From Halomarina halobia (GTDB taxonomy: Archaea; Halobacteriota; Halobacteria; Halobacteriales; Haloarculaceae), in contig NZ_CP119993.1 in the NCBI RefSeq assembly GCF_029338575.1, positions 434,001 through 498,000 on the forward strand: a stretch of DNA of 64,000 nucleotides. Reading direction: 5' to 3'. Below the pieces are notes generated by a model. It was not told the origin of the DNA and did not search any database. It saw only the letters and a list, made by a program, of their open reading frames with translations. Numbering within the stretch: the first letter of the stretch is position 1; every line of letters begins with the position of its first letter. The translations under genes and the position numbers were made by a program. This document shows, in pieces, positions 1 through 8,828 of this stretch.

Positions 1-1
1 T

Positions 2-1060
2 CACAACCCGGCCGACATTCGGGGCTACGGTGCCGAAGTGCTGCCCGAGATCGCGGACGTTCTCCTCGACGACGACGCGTACGACGCCTACGTCTTCGCC
101 ATCGGCCTCTCCGGGGTCGACGACCGCGCCGAGAAGGTGGCGGCCGACCTCGAAACCATCGTCGAGAACGCCGAGGAGCCGGTGTTCGTCCTCTGGACCG
201 GTCGGAAGGAACCCGACGATCCGGCGGAGACGCCGCCGCACGCCGAACTCCGTCGGAGCGTCCCGCTGTACGAGGATCCCGGCCGGTGCATGGACGCCGT
301 CGCCTCGACGATCGACTTCGTCGCCGACCGCGAGCGTCTCGCCGGGCGTCCCGCCCGGACCCACGTCGAGGCGGCGCTCGACTCCCCCGACCTCGACCTC
401 CCGCGCGGCCGCGTCCTCACCTGGGCCGAGTCCGAGAACCTCCTCTCGGCGTTCGACGTGCCGGTCGCGGAGACGCGTCTCGCGACCGACGCGGACGAGG
501 CGGCGGCCGTCGCCGAGTCGTTCGGCTTCCCGGTCGTCCTCAAGGTGGACTCGCCCGCCCTCCCGCACCGAACCGACGTCGGTGCCGTGAAGGTCGGTGT
601 CGACTCGGCGGACGCGGCCCGCGAGGCGTTCGACGACATCATGGACGCCGTCCTCGCCAACGTCGATCCGACGAACGTCGAGGGCGTCCTGGTCCAATCG
701 ATGGTCGACGACGGCGTCGAGGCCATCCTCGGGGTCGCCCGCGACGACGTGTTCGGGTCGCTCGTGACGGTCGGCCCCGGCGGCGTCCTCGTCGAGGCGC
801 TGGACGACGGCGAGGTACTGGTGCCGCCGTTCTCGCGGGCCGCCGCGGTAGCGGCGATAGAGGCGACGGCGCTGGCGGATCTCCTGCAACACCGGCGCGG
901 CGGCCCCGCGCTGTCGGTCGACGAACTCGCGGACCTGCTCGTGAACGTCGGCGATCTGGCGGCGTCGGTCGACTCCGTCTCCGAACTCGACCTCAACCCG
1001 GTGCTCGTCACCGAGGACGGTCCGGTCGCCGTCGACGCCCTCGTTCGGACCGGAGAGTGA
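2..1060 (+). CDS. ADP-forming acyl-CoA synthetase, C-terminal part (5' end outside window)
   Basis: The reading frame is open from base 2, so the gene starts before the window and about 352 C-terminal residues are seen. The first 120 or so resemble the end of the succinyl-CoA ligase-like CoA-binding region (start NPADIRGYG). The rest is an ATP-grasp domain of the acetate-CoA ligase (ADP-forming) type: FPVVLKVDSP, then HRTDVGAVKVG, GVLVQSMV, and the closing SELDLNPVLV motif. Family role: acyl-CoA + ADP + Pi to acid + ATP, or the reverse, in the cytoplasm. It converges on a CoA-ester lyase, so a CoA-thioester theme is plausible. Substrate unknown. A GTG at 38 is internal, not the start. Confidence 0.88.
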   Translation, partial: HNPADIRGYGAEVLPEIADVLLDDDAYDAYVFAIGLSGVDDRAEKVAADLETIVENAEEPVFVLWTGRKEPDDPAETPPHAELRRSVPLYEDPGRCMDAVASTIDFVADRERLAGRPARTHVEAALDSPDLDLPRGRVLTWAESENLLSAFDVPVAETRLATDADEAAAVAESFGFPVVLKVDSPALPHRTDVGAVKVGVDSADAAREAFDDIMDAVLANVDPTNVEGVLVQSMVDDGVEAILGVARDDVFGSLVTVGPGGVLVEALDDGEVLVPPFSRAAAVAAIEATALADLLQHRRGGPALSVDELADLLVNVGDLAASVDSVSELDLNPVLVTEDGPVAVDALVRTGE

Positions 1061-1067
1061 GCTAGCC

Positions 1068-1087
1068 TCGAGGGAGAGATCCCTCGA
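1068..1087. terminator. Perfect hairpin between convergent genes
   Basis: Eight-base stem TCGAGGGA/TCCCTCGA with a GAGA loop, lying just after the acyl-CoA synthetase stop and before the convergent lyase stop. The position suits a bidirectional transcription end, but there is no clear T-tract, so this is inference. Confidence 0.35.
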
Positions 1088-1116
1088 TACGCCTATTCGT
1101 CCATACGCCTGATCAT

Positions 1117-1956
1117 CTACTCTGGTGCACGGTCGAGTAGGCGGCGGTACCTGTCGACCGTCGCCGTATCGAGGAACACGCCCTCGACCAGCAGCGAGTC
1201 CCTCTCGGACGCGTCGAACGCCTCCACGAGGCGCTCGGCCCGGGCGAGTTCCTCCTCCTCGGGGGTGAACGCCTCGTTGATGACCGCCAGTTGCGCGGGA
1301 TGGATGGCCGTCATGCCGACGAACCCCGTCTCTCTCGCGCGCTCGGCCACCCGTCGGAGGCCCGATCCGTCGTTGACGTCGAGGTGGACCGACGCGACGG
1401 GGTCGACGCCGGCCATCGCGGCGTACTCCACGGTGAGCAGCTCGAGGCGTTCACGGACCCGGTCAGGGGTGCCCGGTGCGCCGATGGCTTTACAGTAGTC
1501 CGCGAAGCCGAAGGCGAGGCTGACGGTACCCGTCTCCCGACAGGCCGCCGCGATGTCGCGGCCGGCGTGTACGCCGGTCGGGGTCTCGATGGTCGCCCGG
1601 AGCGCTGGCGGGTCGTCGGTCAGGGCCGTCAGCGCCGCCCAGGCCTCGCGGACGTCCGCGGCCGATTCCACCATCGGGAGCGCTACCGCATCGGCGGCGG
1701 CGTCGACGGCAGCGGCGACGTCGGCCGCGAAGTAGTCGGTCCGGCGAGCGTTGACCCGGACCGCGATCTCGCGGTCGGCGGTTAGATCGGGGACGACCGT
1801 CCGGAGGTTCTCGCGGGCGGCGCTCTTCGCGTCGGGCGGTACCGCGTCCTCCAGATCGAAGATCAGCGCGTCGGCCTCGGTCTCGGCGGCCCTGTAGAGC
1901 ATGTCGACGTCGTCGGCCGGCGTGAACAGCGCCGACCGGCGGGGGCGGTCGCTCAT
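1117..1956 (-). CDS. HpcH/HpaI-family CoA-ester lyase (citrate lyase beta-like)
   Basis: 279 residues if started at MSDRPRR. That ATG overlaps the stop of the upstream ATPase by four bases (ATGA), which decides the start and indicates translational coupling. Family hallmarks: LIFDLEDAVPPDAK near the N terminus, VRVNARRTDYF, the metal-ligand glutamate in ATIETPTG and aspartate in AFGFADYCKAIG. Relatives cleave malyl-CoA, citramalyl-CoA or related 3-hydroxyacyl-CoA esters into acetyl-CoA plus an oxoacid. It is the last gene of a minus-strand ABC importer operon, unusual for a lyase, so the imported solute may be converted to a CoA ester. Exact substrate cannot be read from sequence. Confidence 0.85.
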   Translation of the reverse strand: MSDRPRRSALFTPADDVDMLYRAAETEADALIFDLEDAVPPDAKSAARENLRTVVPDLTADREIAVRVNARRTDYFAADVAAAVDAAADAVALPMVESAADVREAWAALTALTDDPPALRATIETPTGVHAGRDIAAACRETGTVSLAFGFADYCKAIGAPGTPDRVRERLELLTVEYAAMAGVDPVASVHLDVNDGSGLRRVAERARETGFVGMTAIHPAQLAVINEAFTPEEEELARAERLVEAFDASERDSLLVEGVFLDTATVDRYRRLLDRAPE

Positions 1957-4004
1957 TCGTACCTCGCGAGTAGTTCGCCCGCGACGTTCTCGACGGGGTT
2001 GAAGCAGGCCGCCTCGTGATCGCCGTCCCGGAACGTCGAACGATCCGGTTCCTCCCCCCGACACTCCTCGGTCGCCTTGGGGCATCGCGGGGCGAAGTTA
2101 CAGCCGTCGGGAAGGTTCACCGGGTTCGGCGGTTCCCCCGGCAGCAGTACCCGCTTTCGGTCCTCGGTTGGATCGGCGTTCGGCGAGGCCGACAGCAGCG
2201 AGGCCGCGTAGGGGTGTTTCGGGTCCCGGACGACCTTGGCCGTGTCGCCGAGTTCGACGATACGGCCGAGGTACATCACGGCCAGGCGGTCGGTGATCTG
2301 CGAGAGGCTCGCCAGATCGTGGGAGATGTACACGATCCCGATGTCGCGCTCGTCGGCCATCTGACGCAGGATGTTGAGGATGCTCGCCTTCAGCGACACG
2401 TCCAGCATCGAGGCCGGTTCGTCACAGATGAGCAGCTCCGGGTCGAGCACGAGCGCCCGGGCGATGGCGACGCGCTGGCGCTCCCCGCCCGATAGCTGGT
2501 AGGGGTAGCTGTCGAGGAACTTCTCGGGCGGGTCGAGCCCGACATCCGATAGGGTCTCCTGGACCTCCGATTCGATGGCGGTGCGCTCGCGACCCTGTAT
2601 CTTCAGGGGTTCCGCCACCGCGGCCCTGACCGTCTGGCGCGGGTTCAACGAGTCGAACGGGTCCTGAAAGATGAACTGTACCTTCGAGCGGAACTCCGTT
2701 GCCCCCTCCTCGAGGTACTCGTCGACCGATCGGCCGCGGAAGGTTATCTCCCCGCTCGTTCGCGGCTGGAGCACGGAGATGACCTCGCCGAGCGTCGATT
2801 TCCCGCAACCTGATTCGCCGGCCACGCCGACGATCTCGTTCTCACGGACGTCGATGTCGACGTCGTTGACGGCCTTCACGTAGTTCGGCTCCCTGCCCAG
2901 AAGCTGGTCGAGCATCCCCTGGGTCTGCCGGAACCACTTGGAGAGGTCGTCGGTCTCCACTATCGTCTCCCCGGGTTCGCGATCGCCCGCGCCTTCGCTG
3001 ACCTCCAGCCCCCACGTCTCGGGGTCGGTCGCCGCCTCGCGTAACTCCGCGACCCGATCCGTGTGATAGCAGGCCGAGCGCTGGTTCTCGACCGCCCTGA
3101 TCGGCGGGTGACCGTTCTCGCACTCCTCGGTGGCGAACGGACAGCGGTTCCGGAAGACGCAGCCCGCCAGCTCCCGGGTGAGATCCGGCAGCGACCCCGG
3201 AATCGAGACCGCCCGCCGGTCGAACTCCTCGATGTCCGGGAAGGAGTTCTTCAGCCCCATCGTGTAGGGGTTAGTCGGGCGTTTCAGCACGTCCCGGGTC
3301 GCTCCCTGCTCCATCACCTTCCCGCCGTACAGGACGGAGACGTCGTCGCAGGTCTCCGAGACGACGCCGATGTCGTGGGTGATGAGGAGCAGGGAGCTGT
3401 CGATCTCGTCCTGGATCTCCAGGAGCTTGTGGATGATCTTGTCCTGGACGATGACGTCGAGGCCCGTCGTGGGTTCGTCGGCGATGATGAGATCCGGGTC
3501 GAGTACCAGCGCCATCGCGATGGTGACCCGCTGGCGCATCCCGCCGGAGAACTGGTGGGGGTAATCGCCCACTCGATCGGGGTCGAGACCGACGATGTCG
3601 AACACCTCGGCCACGCGCTCGCGCGCCTCGCGTTTCGGGACGTCGCGGTGTTTCCTGACGGCCTGCACGATCTGGCTGCCGACGGTCATGACCGGATCGA
3701 GCGAGTCCATCGCGCTCTGGGGGATGTAGGAGATCTCCTCCCAGCGCACCTCCTGCCACTCCCTCTCCGAGAGGTCCAACAGGCTCCGCCCGTTGAACGT
3801 GACCGTCCCGGACTCGATCCGTGCGTTGTCGTCGAGCAGGCCGAGGACGGAATGGGCGATGGTCGACTTGCCGCAACCGGACTCGCCGACGAGCCCGTAG
3901 TTCGAACCGGCGGCTATCTCGAACGAGACGCCGTTGACGGCGTGGACGTCGGACACCGACGTTCCGTACGTGATCTTCAGGTCTTCGACTTCGAGTAGGC
4001 TCAT
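1953..4004 (-). CDS. Fused double ATPase of peptide/nickel-type ABC importer (DppD-DppF fusion)
   Basis: 683 residues with two full ABC modules in tandem. Module 1: Walker A GESGCGKST at residues 40-48, signature SGGMRQR, Walker B LIIADEPT, H-loop LLITHD, then the oligopeptide C-terminal Cys patch (CVFRNRCPFATEEC). Module 2: Walker A again near residue 400, signature LSGGERQR, Walker B LLICDEPAS, and a second patch CNFAPRCPKATEEC. All motifs look intact, so both halves should bind ATP. Usually these are two genes; the fusion fixes a 1:1 ratio. The start ATG overlaps the end of the upstream permease by four bases. Drives uptake through the two permeases upstream in the operon. Confidence 0.95.
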   Translation of the reverse strand: MSLLEVEDLKITYGTSVSDVHAVNGVSFEIAAGSNYGLVGESGCGKSTIAHSVLGLLDDNARIESGTVTFNGRSLLDLSEREWQEVRWEEISYIPQSAMDSLDPVMTVGSQIVQAVRKHRDVPKREARERVAEVFDIVGLDPDRVGDYPHQFSGGMRQRVTIAMALVLDPDLIIADEPTTGLDVIVQDKIIHKLLEIQDEIDSSLLLITHDIGVVSETCDDVSVLYGGKVMEQGATRDVLKRPTNPYTMGLKNSFPDIEEFDRRAVSIPGSLPDLTRELAGCVFRNRCPFATEECENGHPPIRAVENQRSACYHTDRVAELREAATDPETWGLEVSEGAGDREPGETIVETDDLSKWFRQTQGMLDQLLGREPNYVKAVNDVDIDVRENEIVGVAGESGCGKSTLGEVISVLQPRTSGEITFRGRSVDEYLEEGATEFRSKVQFIFQDPFDSLNPRQTVRAAVAEPLKIQGRERTAIESEVQETLSDVGLDPPEKFLDSYPYQLSGGERQRVAIARALVLDPELLICDEPASMLDVSLKASILNILRQMADERDIGIVYISHDLASLSQITDRLAVMYLGRIVELGDTAKVVRDPKHPYAASLLSASPNADPTEDRKRVLLPGEPPNPVNLPDGCNFAPRCPKATEECRGEEPDRSTFRDGDHEAACFNPVENVAGELLARYE

Positions 4005-4921
4005 TGTTCACTCCGTAGCTCGGGGTTCACGATCTCTTCGAACGCCCGTCCCACGAGGAAGACGGACGTCGTCACCGCTGCGATGCCGATGGCCGGCGGT
4101 AACACCCACCACCACGCTTCCCGCATACCGCCCGACTCGAACACCTGCTGGAGCATCCGGCCCCACGAGGTGGCCGTCGGGTCCCCGAAGCCGAGGAAGG
4201 CGAGCGACGCCTGCCCGGCGATGGCCCAGGAGACCGCGTACGCGGTGTAGAGGAAACCGATGCCGAGGACGTTCGGCGCGACGTGCAGGAACATGGTCCT
4301 GCCGTGACCCGCCCCGCTGGCGCGGGCCGACTTCACGAAGGTTCGCTCCCTGACCGTCATCACCTCCGAACGGATGACCCGGGCGGGCATCTTCCAGAAG
4401 AACGCCACGATGATGGCGGTGATGAGGAAGACGCTCGGCTGGACGAACGTGAGGACGAGCAGCGCCATGGGCAGGAACGGCAGCGCGAACGTCAGGTCGG
4501 TCATGCGCATCAGCACCTCGTCCACCTCGCCGCCGAAGTAGCCGCTCGTGAGTCCGACGAGGAAACCGATGACGCCGGTCCCGAGGCCGCCGAAGACGCC
4601 GACGATGAACGTCGGTCGCGCGCCGGCGAGGAACTGGCTCAGCACGTCCTTCCCGTAGGTCGTGGTGCCGAGCGGCGCTTCGGACGTGGGCGGCGACATG
4701 CGCAGCAGTCCCCCATCACTCGTGCGGAGCGTGTCCTCGATCGGATGGTGGGGCGCGAGTTGCGGCCCGAACAGCCCCAGGAAGGTGAACGCCACGAGGA
4801 CGGCGACGCCGACCTTTGCCGCGTCGTCCTGCAGGACGACGCGCGTGATCTCCCCGGCACGGGAGAGGTTCTCCGCGAGGCGTTCTCTCGTCTCGTTCAC
4901 GTCGAACGCGAGTTCGGACAT
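4001..4921 (-). CDS. ABC importer permease, DppC type
   Basis: 306 residues with an N-terminal cytoplasmic tail, a first membrane segment (VGVAVLVAFTFLGLFGPQLA) and a five-segment transport core. LGTTTYGKDVLSQFLAGAR is the typical DppC segment before the core, and the EAA loop SARASGAGHGRTMFLHVAPN docks on the ATPase. Overlaps the ATPase start by four bases downstream and the DppB stop by one base (TGATG) upstream, so the permeases are translationally coupled. Role: inner half of the membrane channel for the solute captured by the binding protein at the head of the operon. Confidence 0.93.
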   Translation of the reverse strand: MSELAFDVNETRERLAENLSRAGEITRVVLQDDAAKVGVAVLVAFTFLGLFGPQLAPHHPIEDTLRTSDGGLLRMSPPTSEAPLGTTTYGKDVLSQFLAGARPTFIVGVFGGLGTGVIGFLVGLTSGYFGGEVDEVLMRMTDLTFALPFLPMALLVLTFVQPSVFLITAIIVAFFWKMPARVIRSEVMTVRERTFVKSARASGAGHGRTMFLHVAPNVLGIGFLYTAYAVSWAIAGQASLAFLGFGDPTATSWGRMLQQVFESGGMREAWWWVLPPAIGIAAVTTSVFLVGRAFEEIVNPELRSEQ

Positions 4922-5904
4922 CAGACGTCACCCTCCGCGACCGTCGGGTCGAGTTTGGCGTACATCACGTCGGCCAGGAGGTTCATCACGATGACGGTGA
5001 ACGCCATGATGAACACGGCCGCCTGGACCGTCGGGTAGTCCTTCTGGTCGATGGCCAGTACGAGCGCGCGGCCGATGCCGGGCCACGCGAACACCACTTC
5101 CAGGGTGATGAGCCCCTGGAACATCATCCCCAGCCGGAGCGCGAAGTACGTTATCAGCGGGAGCATCGAGTTCCGGCCGGCGCGCGCGAGCTGCTCCATC
5201 TCCGAGAGCCCCTTCGCACGGTGGAGCGTGAGGAACTCAGAGCCCTTGCGTTCGACCACCGAGTTGCGGGCGAGCATGAGGAAGTCGCCGCTGTAGTAGA
5301 GGACCACGGTGACGAACGGGAGGACGTAGTGGATGGCGAAGTCCGTAGAGAGGAACGTCTCCCGTAACCCCTCGGGGCTCGCCGTCGGGTTCCGCATCCC
5401 GAAGGCGGGGAGCAGGTCGAGCTGGTAGGAGAAGACGATGAGAAAGAAGATGCCCGTCACGAACACCGGCGTCGAACGGAAGAACGTCGTCACGACGATG
5501 CTCAACTGCTCGAACGAGGAGCCCCGATTCCACCCCGCGTAGGAACCGAGCGTCGAACTGACGATGGCGGTCACCACCAGCGCCGGGACGAGCAGGATCA
5601 TCGTGTTGAGCAGCCTCGGGAAGACAATGTCCCCGACCGGCCGACTCTGTGCGATAGAGTATCCGAAGTTCAGCGTCAGGAGGCTCTGGACGTACTTGAC
5701 GTACTGGACGTATATCGGCTCGTCGAGGCCGTACTGCGCGCGTAGCGCGTCGACCTGTTCCTGTGAGAGCCCCCCGGAGGTGATGAGCGAACTGAACGGG
5801 TCTCCCGGGAGCAACCGGAGGGTGAGAAAGATGATCGAGACGGAGACCAGCGTCAGCGCTATCGAAATGGCGATTCGTTTGACCAGGTACCGTCTGAAAC
5901 TCAT
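4921..5904 (-). CDS. ABC importer permease, DppB type
   Basis: 327 residues from MSFRRYLVKR, chosen because the family begins with this short basic stretch followed directly by the first membrane helix (ISIALTLVSVSIIFLTLRLL) and the LPGDPF motif. An upstream in-frame ATG gives a Ser/Thr/Arg-rich extension that does not fit. Later motifs: YGLDEPIYVQYVKYV, and the EAA loop in the region LHRAKGLSEMEQLARAGRNSMLP. Pairs with the downstream DppC. Starts about 28 bases after the binding-protein stop, consistent with one transcript. Confidence 0.93.
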   Translation of the reverse strand: MSFRRYLVKRIAISIALTLVSVSIIFLTLRLLPGDPFSSLITSGGLSQEQVDALRAQYGLDEPIYVQYVKYVQSLLTLNFGYSIAQSRPVGDIVFPRLLNTMILLVPALVVTAIVSSTLGSYAGWNRGSSFEQLSIVVTTFFRSTPVFVTGIFFLIVFSYQLDLLPAFGMRNPTASPEGLRETFLSTDFAIHYVLPFVTVVLYYSGDFLMLARNSVVERKGSEFLTLHRAKGLSEMEQLARAGRNSMLPLITYFALRLGMMFQGLITLEVVFAWPGIGRALVLAIDQKDYPTVQAAVFIMAFTVIVMNLLADVMYAKLDPTVAEGDV

Positions 5905-5932
5905 GTGTGAGGGTGAGAGTTCGGTGTAGGTT

Positions 5933-7828
5933 TCAGGAGAAGTCGGACTGGTCCAGGTCGGACCGGTCCGCGTGCCCGTCCTCGACGCGCTCGACGAACG
6001 CGTCCCAGGCGTCACCGGAGGGTGCCCGGAGGGTGCCTCCGTTGTAGGTGTACCCGGCCTGTTCGAGCAGCCGTTTCCCCTTTTCGGGGTCGTATTCGTA
6101 GGTCGGGACGTCGTCGGTGTGGAACGGGCTCATCATCGGCGAGATGAGGTTCTGTCCCTCGATGACGGTCCCGCGACCGCCGAGGACGCTATCGACGAAC
6201 CCTTTTTTGGCGACGGCGTGGCTGAGCGCCTTGCGGAACACCTTGTCCCGGATGAGCGGGTTGATGTGGTTGATGTGAACGTCGAGGGGCGCGAAGTTCT
6301 CCGAAACCTGTTTCTCGACCCCGCTGGCCTCGGCTGCACGTCCTGCCTGTTCGTTCGTCAGCGTCGTCCCGATCGCGTCGATGTCACCGCTCTGTATAGC
6401 GCCGATGAGTGCGTCGACGTTGCCGACGTTGGACCAGACGATCCCGTCGATGCCGTCACCGGGCACGAAGTACTCGCCCAGGTATTCCTTGCGGATCTCC
6501 TCGTCCCACATCCAGTGGCTCCCGTGTTTCTCTACCTCGAAGCGGGTACCCTGCTCCCAGTTCACGAACTTGAACGGCCCGGTGCCGACCGGGGTGTCGG
6601 GGTTGTGCTTGGCCGGATTGTCGACGTTCTTCCATCGGTGCTCGGGCAGGATGACGCTCCGGACCACGCGCTGGGTGAGGAACGCGGCGTCGGGTTGAGA
6701 GAGGTTGAATCGCACCCTGCCGCCCCCGCTCTCGGAGAGCACCTCGACGCTTTCGATGGGACCGACGAACGGCCCCATCTCGGGCGAGGAGTACTCCTCG
6801 AACAGCTCGACGCTGAACTTCACGTCGTCGGGGCCGAACGACTCGCCGTCGTGCCACTCGACGCCCTCGCGGAGGTCCATCTCGACTGTCGTCTCGTCGA
6901 CGACCTCGGCGTTGGTCGCGAGCCCGGGAACGATCTCCAGTGTGGGGGAGGCATCGTAGAGTCCGTCGTAGAGGTTGGTGAGCCGCTTCGCCTCGGGCCC
7001 GCCGGCTGCCCATGCGATGTTTAGCCCGCCCATGGCGGCCAGGACGCCCTTCACCCACGTGGAAGAGCCGCCCCGGGGCTGGAGGTTCACCTGCGTCCAG
7101 ACGAACGAGTCCCGGTTGGTGCCGTTGCCGGGCGTGGGGACGTACCCCTCCCACTCCTGGGTGTTGGCCGCCATGATGACGTCGGTGAACGCGATGGACA
7201 GGATGTACGCGTCCTCGCTGGCCTTCCGCTGGATCTCGTGGCACAACTCGACCCGACGTTGCTGGTCTTCGATCTCCGCGGCCTGTTCGTCGAGGAGTTC
7301 CGTGATCTCCTCGTTAAAGTAGTTGTAGTAGTTCCCGGCGGTTTCGGGGTGCATCCGCATCAGGAAAGGGTTCGGATCGAGACCGCGAGCGGGGTCCGGC
7401 CCGTGCGTGTTCATGGACACCGACACCGTTTGGCCGGTGTCGGCGGCCCAGTACTCGTCGTACATGACGTTCGTGGGTACGTCGTCGAGTTCCACCGGTA
7501 CGCCGATATCCTCGAAGGCGCGCTGGATCATCAGGGCGTGCTCGCGCATCCACGGCTCCTCGTCGCTCGCGAAGTTGACCGTGATCGCCTCAAGCTCCGC
7601 TCCTTCCGTCACGGTGTACTCGAAGGGAATGTTGTCGTTGTTCTTCGTCTCGACCGGCCACTCGTTGCGGAACTTCGTCTCCAGGGTCCGGCCGTCACCG
7701 CTAGCACCACTGTCGCTCTGTCCACTGCAACCGGCGAGACCAGCCATGCCTAGCGTCCCTGTGGCGACGAGTATACGGCGACGGGATACTCCGTCTTCTG
7801 TACCTTGATGCGTGCTTTTATTTGTCAT
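5933..7828 (-). CDS. Solute-binding lipoprotein, family 5 (DppA/OppA-like), apparently circularly permuted
   Basis: 631 residues from MTNKSTHQ. Signal: SRRR twin-arginine motif, hydrophobic stretch, lipobox LAGC, so a Tat-exported lipoprotein on the outer face of the membrane. The domain order is odd. Residues about 78-250 look like the usual C-terminal lobe (two-lobe hinge return, GPDPARGLDPNPF, NYYNYFNEEITELLDEQ, ending near VPTPGN). Residues about 252-600 look like the usual N-terminal start and middle (LYDGLYDASP, IVPGLA, GVEWHDGESF, GTGPFKFVNW), ending at YDPEKGKRLLEQAGY, which normally precedes the C lobe. Ligand unknown; peptide, sugar or nickel cannot be told apart. An ATG 15 bases upstream is possible, but the TATA box position favours 7828. 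Confidence 0.9.
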   Translation of the reverse strand: MTNKSTHQGTEDGVSRRRILVATGTLGMAGLAGCSGQSDSGASGDGRTLETKFRNEWPVETKNNDNIPFEYTVTEGAELEAITVNFASDEEPWMREHALMIQRAFEDIGVPVELDDVPTNVMYDEYWAADTGQTVSVSMNTHGPDPARGLDPNPFLMRMHPETAGNYYNYFNEEITELLDEQAAEIEDQQRRVELCHEIQRKASEDAYILSIAFTDVIMAANTQEWEGYVPTPGNGTNRDSFVWTQVNLQPRGGSSTWVKGVLAAMGGLNIAWAAGGPEAKRLTNLYDGLYDASPTLEIVPGLATNAEVVDETTVEMDLREGVEWHDGESFGPDDVKFSVELFEEYSSPEMGPFVGPIESVEVLSESGGGRVRFNLSQPDAAFLTQRVVRSVILPEHRWKNVDNPAKHNPDTPVGTGPFKFVNWEQGTRFEVEKHGSHWMWDEEIRKEYLGEYFVPGDGIDGIVWSNVGNVDALIGAIQSGDIDAIGTTLTNEQAGRAAEASGVEKQVSENFAPLDVHINHINPLIRDKVFRKALSHAVAKKGFVDSVLGGRGTVIEGQNLISPMMSPFHTDDVPTYEYDPEKGKRLLEQAGYTYNGGTLRAPSGDAWDAFVERVEDGHADRSDLDQSDFS

Positions 7829-7860
7829 GATAAAGACGCTCATAGCTTCAGACTGATGCT

Positions 7861-7868
7861 ATATATAA
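7861..7868 (-). promoter_or_regulatory. TATA box of the ABC importer operon
   Basis: Read on the minus strand the site is TTATATAT, preceded by a purine-rich ACAAGG that could serve as BRE. Its centre lies about 36 bases before the ATG at 7828, which predicts a leader of about 10 bases and excludes the ATG at 7843, which would lie at or before the start of transcription. Confidence 0.6.
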
Positions 7869-8068
7869 CCTTGTCAGACAGTAACTCGGGACTATCCGGT
7901 TAAATTGATTCTACTTTCTATCCGAGTGGTTCGAGCCTCGACGCGACGGTCCAGGGCCGCGGATGGCGCCAACGTCGTCCCCCGCCGGAGAAACCCTGAC
8001 TATACATCTACGCGTCGCGTGACCGCCGCTCCCCTGCGATTCAGCGATCCGGAGGCCGAGTCGGCCGA

Positions 8069-8767
8069 TCAGCCGTGTCGAGCGAGATCGTTGGGGGTGT
8101 CGACGTCGGTCGTCACGCCCGGATCGTCGACGTCGAGGAGCGCGGCGGCGTCGCTCCCGAGGAGCACCGACCGGCCCCCGACGTCCCCCTCGATACCGCG
8201 GAGTGCGTCGAAGTGCCGGCGGTCGAACAGCACCGGATTGCCGCGCCGCCCGGCGTGAGCGGCCGCGATCGCGTCACCGACGCCGAGGCTGTAGGCTTCG
8301 ACGAGGCGATCGACGGTCTCCGGGTCGACGAACGGCATATCGCCAGAGAGGAAGACGGCCGCGGTCGCGTCGGTCTCCGCGACCGCGCGGACTCCCGCTC
8401 GAACCGACGTCGACTGGCCGGCCTCGTAACGGGGATTTTCGACGAACGGCACGTCGAGGTCGGAGAGCGCCTCGCGAACCGACGCCGACTCGTGACCGAG
8501 GACGACGATGACCCGACCGAGCGTAGCATCGAGCAGCGTTCGGACGGCGCGGCGGACGAGCGGTTCGCCGTCGAGTTCGGCGAGCAGCTTGTTTCCCGCG
8601 CCGAATCGCGAACTCGTCCCCGCGGCGAGCACCACCCCGGCAACCGACGGGAGCGATGCCTCGTCCGTTCGGGCCGCCGTCACTTCCGCGGCTGCGACGA
8701 CGGGTGGCTCGTCCCCGGTCACTCGACCACTCCCGCCCATACCCCCCTCACGCACCGGGATCGTCAT
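8069..8767 (-). CDS. MocA/MobA-like nucleotidyltransferase
   Basis: 232 residues; the first 35 or so are a low-complexity lead, and the domain begins at VAGVVLAAGTSSRFG, the NTP-binding LAAGxSxRxG loop, followed by NKLLAELDGEPLVRRAV. The metal-binding motif is AAVFLSGDMPFVDPETV, and RRGNPVLF matches molybdenum cofactor cytidylyl/guanylyltransferases of the MocA family. Predicted cytoplasmic transfer of a nucleotide to molybdopterin-type cofactor; the exact nucleotide is not decidable by eye. An aldehyde ferredoxin oxidoreductase (a pterin-cofactor enzyme) lies at the far end of the window, but no direct link is seen. An alternative ATG at 8740 would shorten the lead. Confidence 0.85.
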   Translation of the reverse strand: MTIPVREGGMGGSGRVTGDEPPVVAAAEVTAARTDEASLPSVAGVVLAAGTSSRFGAGNKLLAELDGEPLVRRAVRTLLDATLGRVIVVLGHESASVREALSDLDVPFVENPRYEAGQSTSVRAGVRAVAETDATAAVFLSGDMPFVDPETVDRLVEAYSLGVGDAIAAAHAGRRGNPVLFDRRHFDALRGIEGDVGGRSVLLGSDAAALLDVDDPGVTTDVDTPNDLARHG

Positions 8768-8828
8768 AGCTCTTGATCCTCCCCGTTACACCCCCTCGAC
8801 CGTCCGGGTCGTCGGGGAACGCCCCGGA

